Assembly (NCBI GenBank): GCA_046331705.1
Contig: JAXLQJ010000023.1
Span: forward strand, 1-64,000
DNA: 64,000 bases
Source: JADJOY01 sp046331705 [NCBI: bacterium]
GTDB taxonomy: Bacteria > JADJOY01
Direction: 5' to 3'
Positions within the stretch are counted from its first letter, which is position 1, and the number at the start of each line of letters is the position of its first letter. The notes beneath the pieces are model-generated. The model was not told the origin of the DNA. It ran no database searches and was given only the letters and a program-made list of their open reading frames with translations. Positions 63,101 through 64,000 of the stretch are shown piece by piece. The position numbers and the translations under genes were made by a program.

Positions 63101-63489
63101 CCGTGCAGAACACGTACCTGTCGATCTTCTCGGTGGTGGGTGGCCTGGGGCTGGTGCTCGGATGCTTGGGGCTGGCATTGGTGGTGCTGCGCAACGTCCT
63201 GGAGCGCCGCGCCGAGCTCGCCATCCTGCTCGCCGTGGGGTTCTCGAAAGGGCGGGTGCGCCGGCTGGTGTTGCTCGAGCACGTGGGGCTCTTGGTGCTG
63301 GGCGCGACGCTCGGGATCGTGGCGGCGGTCGTCGCCGTGGGGCCTGCGGCGATCGAGCGCGGCCGACTGCCGCTCGACTTCCTGCTCGGCACCGCCGTCG
63401 CGGTGATCGCGAACGGTCTGGTGGCGACGATCGCAGCCACCGCGCTCGCTCTGCGCGGCGAGCTGGTGCCGGCGCTGCGTCGCGAGTAG
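60142..63489 (+). CDS. Large FtsX/MacB-type ABC permease
   Basis: A 1115-residue permease. The first TM helix (about 19-38) precedes a long periplasmic region (about 40-520). A first FtsX block of three helices follows (about 525-670, with LIALLFSFHVEQRTDEIGTL), then several extra helices, a second periplasmic domain (about 770-985), and a second FtsX block (about 990-1110, with VVLRNVLERRAELAIL). It is a fused double permease, larger than LolC or MacB. It likely expels a lipid-like or glycosylated product, or drives a periplasmic mechano-transmission step. Confidence 0.85.
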   Translation: MHGWRLILRALVHHRRTHLGIGAGVAVAAAILVGALAVGDSLRASLEEQALRRVGRVRWAMHTGDRPFTDELAARLSEALATSDEPATAALSIEGVAIADGGRRRAPEVRVLGIDPSFWALGGVAPRGPRAADGAVINRELAAALAVAAGDELLLRVAKPSALPRDVPLASDDEASVTLRVTVEEVIDGASFGDFDLAAAPTAPRNVFVDRRLLQRRVGLVGRSNLVLVAGDVARTALVSGGSASAPSGTVVPEALARGWRLEDAGARLRRLAPEGPWDLASDRVFLADALADAAQRAAPSRAASTYFVSSIEAANGKLTRYAMVTAYDPAAEPQAPPAPVPATLAPDEIVVTRWLAAQLAVSVGDPLTLRYWVFDLSRRLREAVATFRVAAVVEDEAPGGDRDLMPDLPGLTDVASPLDWAPAPELGVRVERISAAETAYWHAHRGAPKAFVSAAWARRDGAWRTPYGDVTSVRLAAGVAEASLREAIRERIGDPARLGLGFAPVRELALGASRQGVASYFGYLFVGLSIFVIVAAITLIALLFSFHVEQRTDEIGTLLALGFRPAGVARLFVGEGLAVAVVGALVGLPAGGLYAAAMLAALSGRWAEAVARTPLTFHVAPATPVLGLVATVVVATIAMARVLKHRLRLDAHTLMSARFGSFESAGMSRRRARVVAAACATAAVVLASRGLGADAAGATGFFFGAGTLMLLASLYAAAAFLRPPDRIHSRPITFLALGRLSGGRRLTRSLATLGMLASGMFLVVAVNAFRQGDDSTIGTGGFAMFARTSIPVAHDLGSAAGVARLGLDAFPGVRFLPFRLRDGDEASCRNLNQPKRPLVLGVDAAAIQARNPFRFARTLTPVSQPWSLLARQDEPDVVPGVVDDAVAQWVLKVGLGDTLAYVDEAGRPFRIRIVGTLASSILQGYVVIDARAFAARFPSIAGNRVFLVDLPSAEYAAFDRRLKESALEDYGLTTVPASERLAAFEAVQNTYLSIFSVVGGLGLVLGCLGLALVVLRNVLERRAELAILLAVGFSKGRVRRLVLLEHVGLLVLGATLGIVAAVVAVGPAAIERGRLPLDFLLGTAVAVIANGLVATIAATALALRGELVPALRRE

Positions 63490-63671
63490 CGCGCTCGCAC
63501 GGTCCGCAGTGCCCGCGTCGTTCGCCGCCGGGTCGGCGAGCCGGCGCGTTGATGGTCGTCGCGCACGTCACCTATGTTGAAGGCCCTTCGCGCGCCGTCG
63601 ACGCCACCGCCGTGATGGGCGGCGTGCTCGAACGACCCGACCCGCTTCCCCCGTCGCGATCGAATCCGAGG

Positions 63672-64000
63672 ATGGCGATGGCGTCGCGACCGAGACGAAT
63701 CGCGCGTGAATGTGCGCTCGCGCCATGGGGCCGCACGGCGATCCTGCTCGCTCTCGGGGTGCTCGCCATGGCGGCGCCCACGCCGGCGGCGCCCGCGCCG
63801 GCGCAGCGGCCGATCGGCTGGCGCATGGACGGGACCGGCAACTTTCCGGCCGCGACACCCACGCTCGAGTGGTCCGCCACGCATCACGTGCGGTGGATGA
63901 AGCGGATGCCGAGCTGGAGCAACTCGTCGCCGATCCTGGTCGGCGAGCGGCTCTTCGTGTCCTCCGAGCCTGACCGGCTGCTGTGCTTGCGCGCCGCGGA
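63672..64000 (+). CDS. Exported PQQ-like propeller, N-terminal part only
   Basis: An open frame that runs off the window end. A signal peptide (WGRTAILLALGVLAMAAP) is followed by GWRMDGTGNFP and then HHVRWMKRMPSWSNSSPILV and FVSSEPDRLLCLRA, the first blades of a PQQ-like propeller. Start is the ATG at 63672, with a second ATG two codons on. It would be the fourth propeller of this type in the window and follows the permease by 182 bases. Confidence 0.7.
   Translation, partial: MAMASRPRRIARECALAPWGRTAILLALGVLAMAAPTPAAPAPAQRPIGWRMDGTGNFPAATPTLEWSATHHVRWMKRMPSWSNSSPILVGERLFVSSEPDRLLCLRAA

Noticed and set aside
60019-63282. 1087-residue open frame opposite the large permease
   Set aside because: Arg/His/Glu/Gln-rich antisense shadow. 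The sense strand encodes a clear FtsX-type permease.

Overview
The window is a high-GC stretch (roughly 70% by eye) from a Gram-negative bacterium. It has a TonB-dependent receptor, LolD/FtsX-type exporters, an orthodox two-component system with a sigma-54 activator, a plant/proteobacterial-type gshA and the prmA-rsmE pair. This fits a Myxococcota/deltaproteobacteria-like lineage. The many secreted beta-propeller proteins beginning with a WRG-type motif are also common in Planctomycetota and similar phyla, so I leave the phylum open. Genes are dense and many neighbours overlap by ATGA, GTGA or TGATG. I see no rRNA, no CRISPR array and no intact transposase.

1-25 kb is mostly ordinary chromosome: a nitroreductase, a tandem GFA-domain protein, a zinc alcohol dehydrogenase, a stand-alone MshEN (GspE N-terminal) protein, and a helical-barrel protein. 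Next comes a small cluster around a PP-loop ATPase (5.9-9.6 kb), then an SdpI-family protein, pyrF, a DUF3179-like membrane protein overlapping a NifU/IscU-like protein, and a sigma-54 response regulator overlapping its PDZ/GAF histidine kinase. After these lie a HAD phosphatase, a PHB-depolymerase-like esterase, a HEAT-repeat protein, gshA, a GT39-like membrane protein, a ChbG/YdjC deacetylase, prmA-rsmE, and an RDD protein behind a recognisable promoter.

27.5-30.5 kb is a small accessory island next to tRNA-Phe. It holds an intact VapBC-like pair, a second toxin-antitoxin pair whose PIN toxin carries an in-frame TGA at codon 96, a collapsed relic fusing parts of a third copy of that second pair, and three decayed copies of a helix-turn-helix sequence. 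An echo of the tRNA 3' end lies about 2.36 kb downstream and may mark an old attachment site.

30.5-57 kb is the most unusual part. A 17-kb minus-strand array runs from two very large secreted beta-propeller proteins through a polytopic membrane protein, a fused b-type/pentaheme c-type cytochrome, a UbiA prenyltransferase, a Rieske protein with inverted domain order, a membrane-anchored propeller and two membrane proteins to a TonB-dependent receptor. Diverging from it is an iron alcohol dehydrogenase - propeller - radical SAM - FAD oxidoreductase operon. It is followed by second copies of the fused cytochrome and of the polytopic membrane protein. I infer an uncharacterised cell-envelope redox system; its substrate cannot be read from the sequence.

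56.8-64 kb holds a GT4 glycosyltransferase, a PaaK/CoF-synthetase-like adenylating enzyme, an ABC ATPase, a 1115-residue FtsX-type permease, and the beginning of another propeller protein cut by the window edge.
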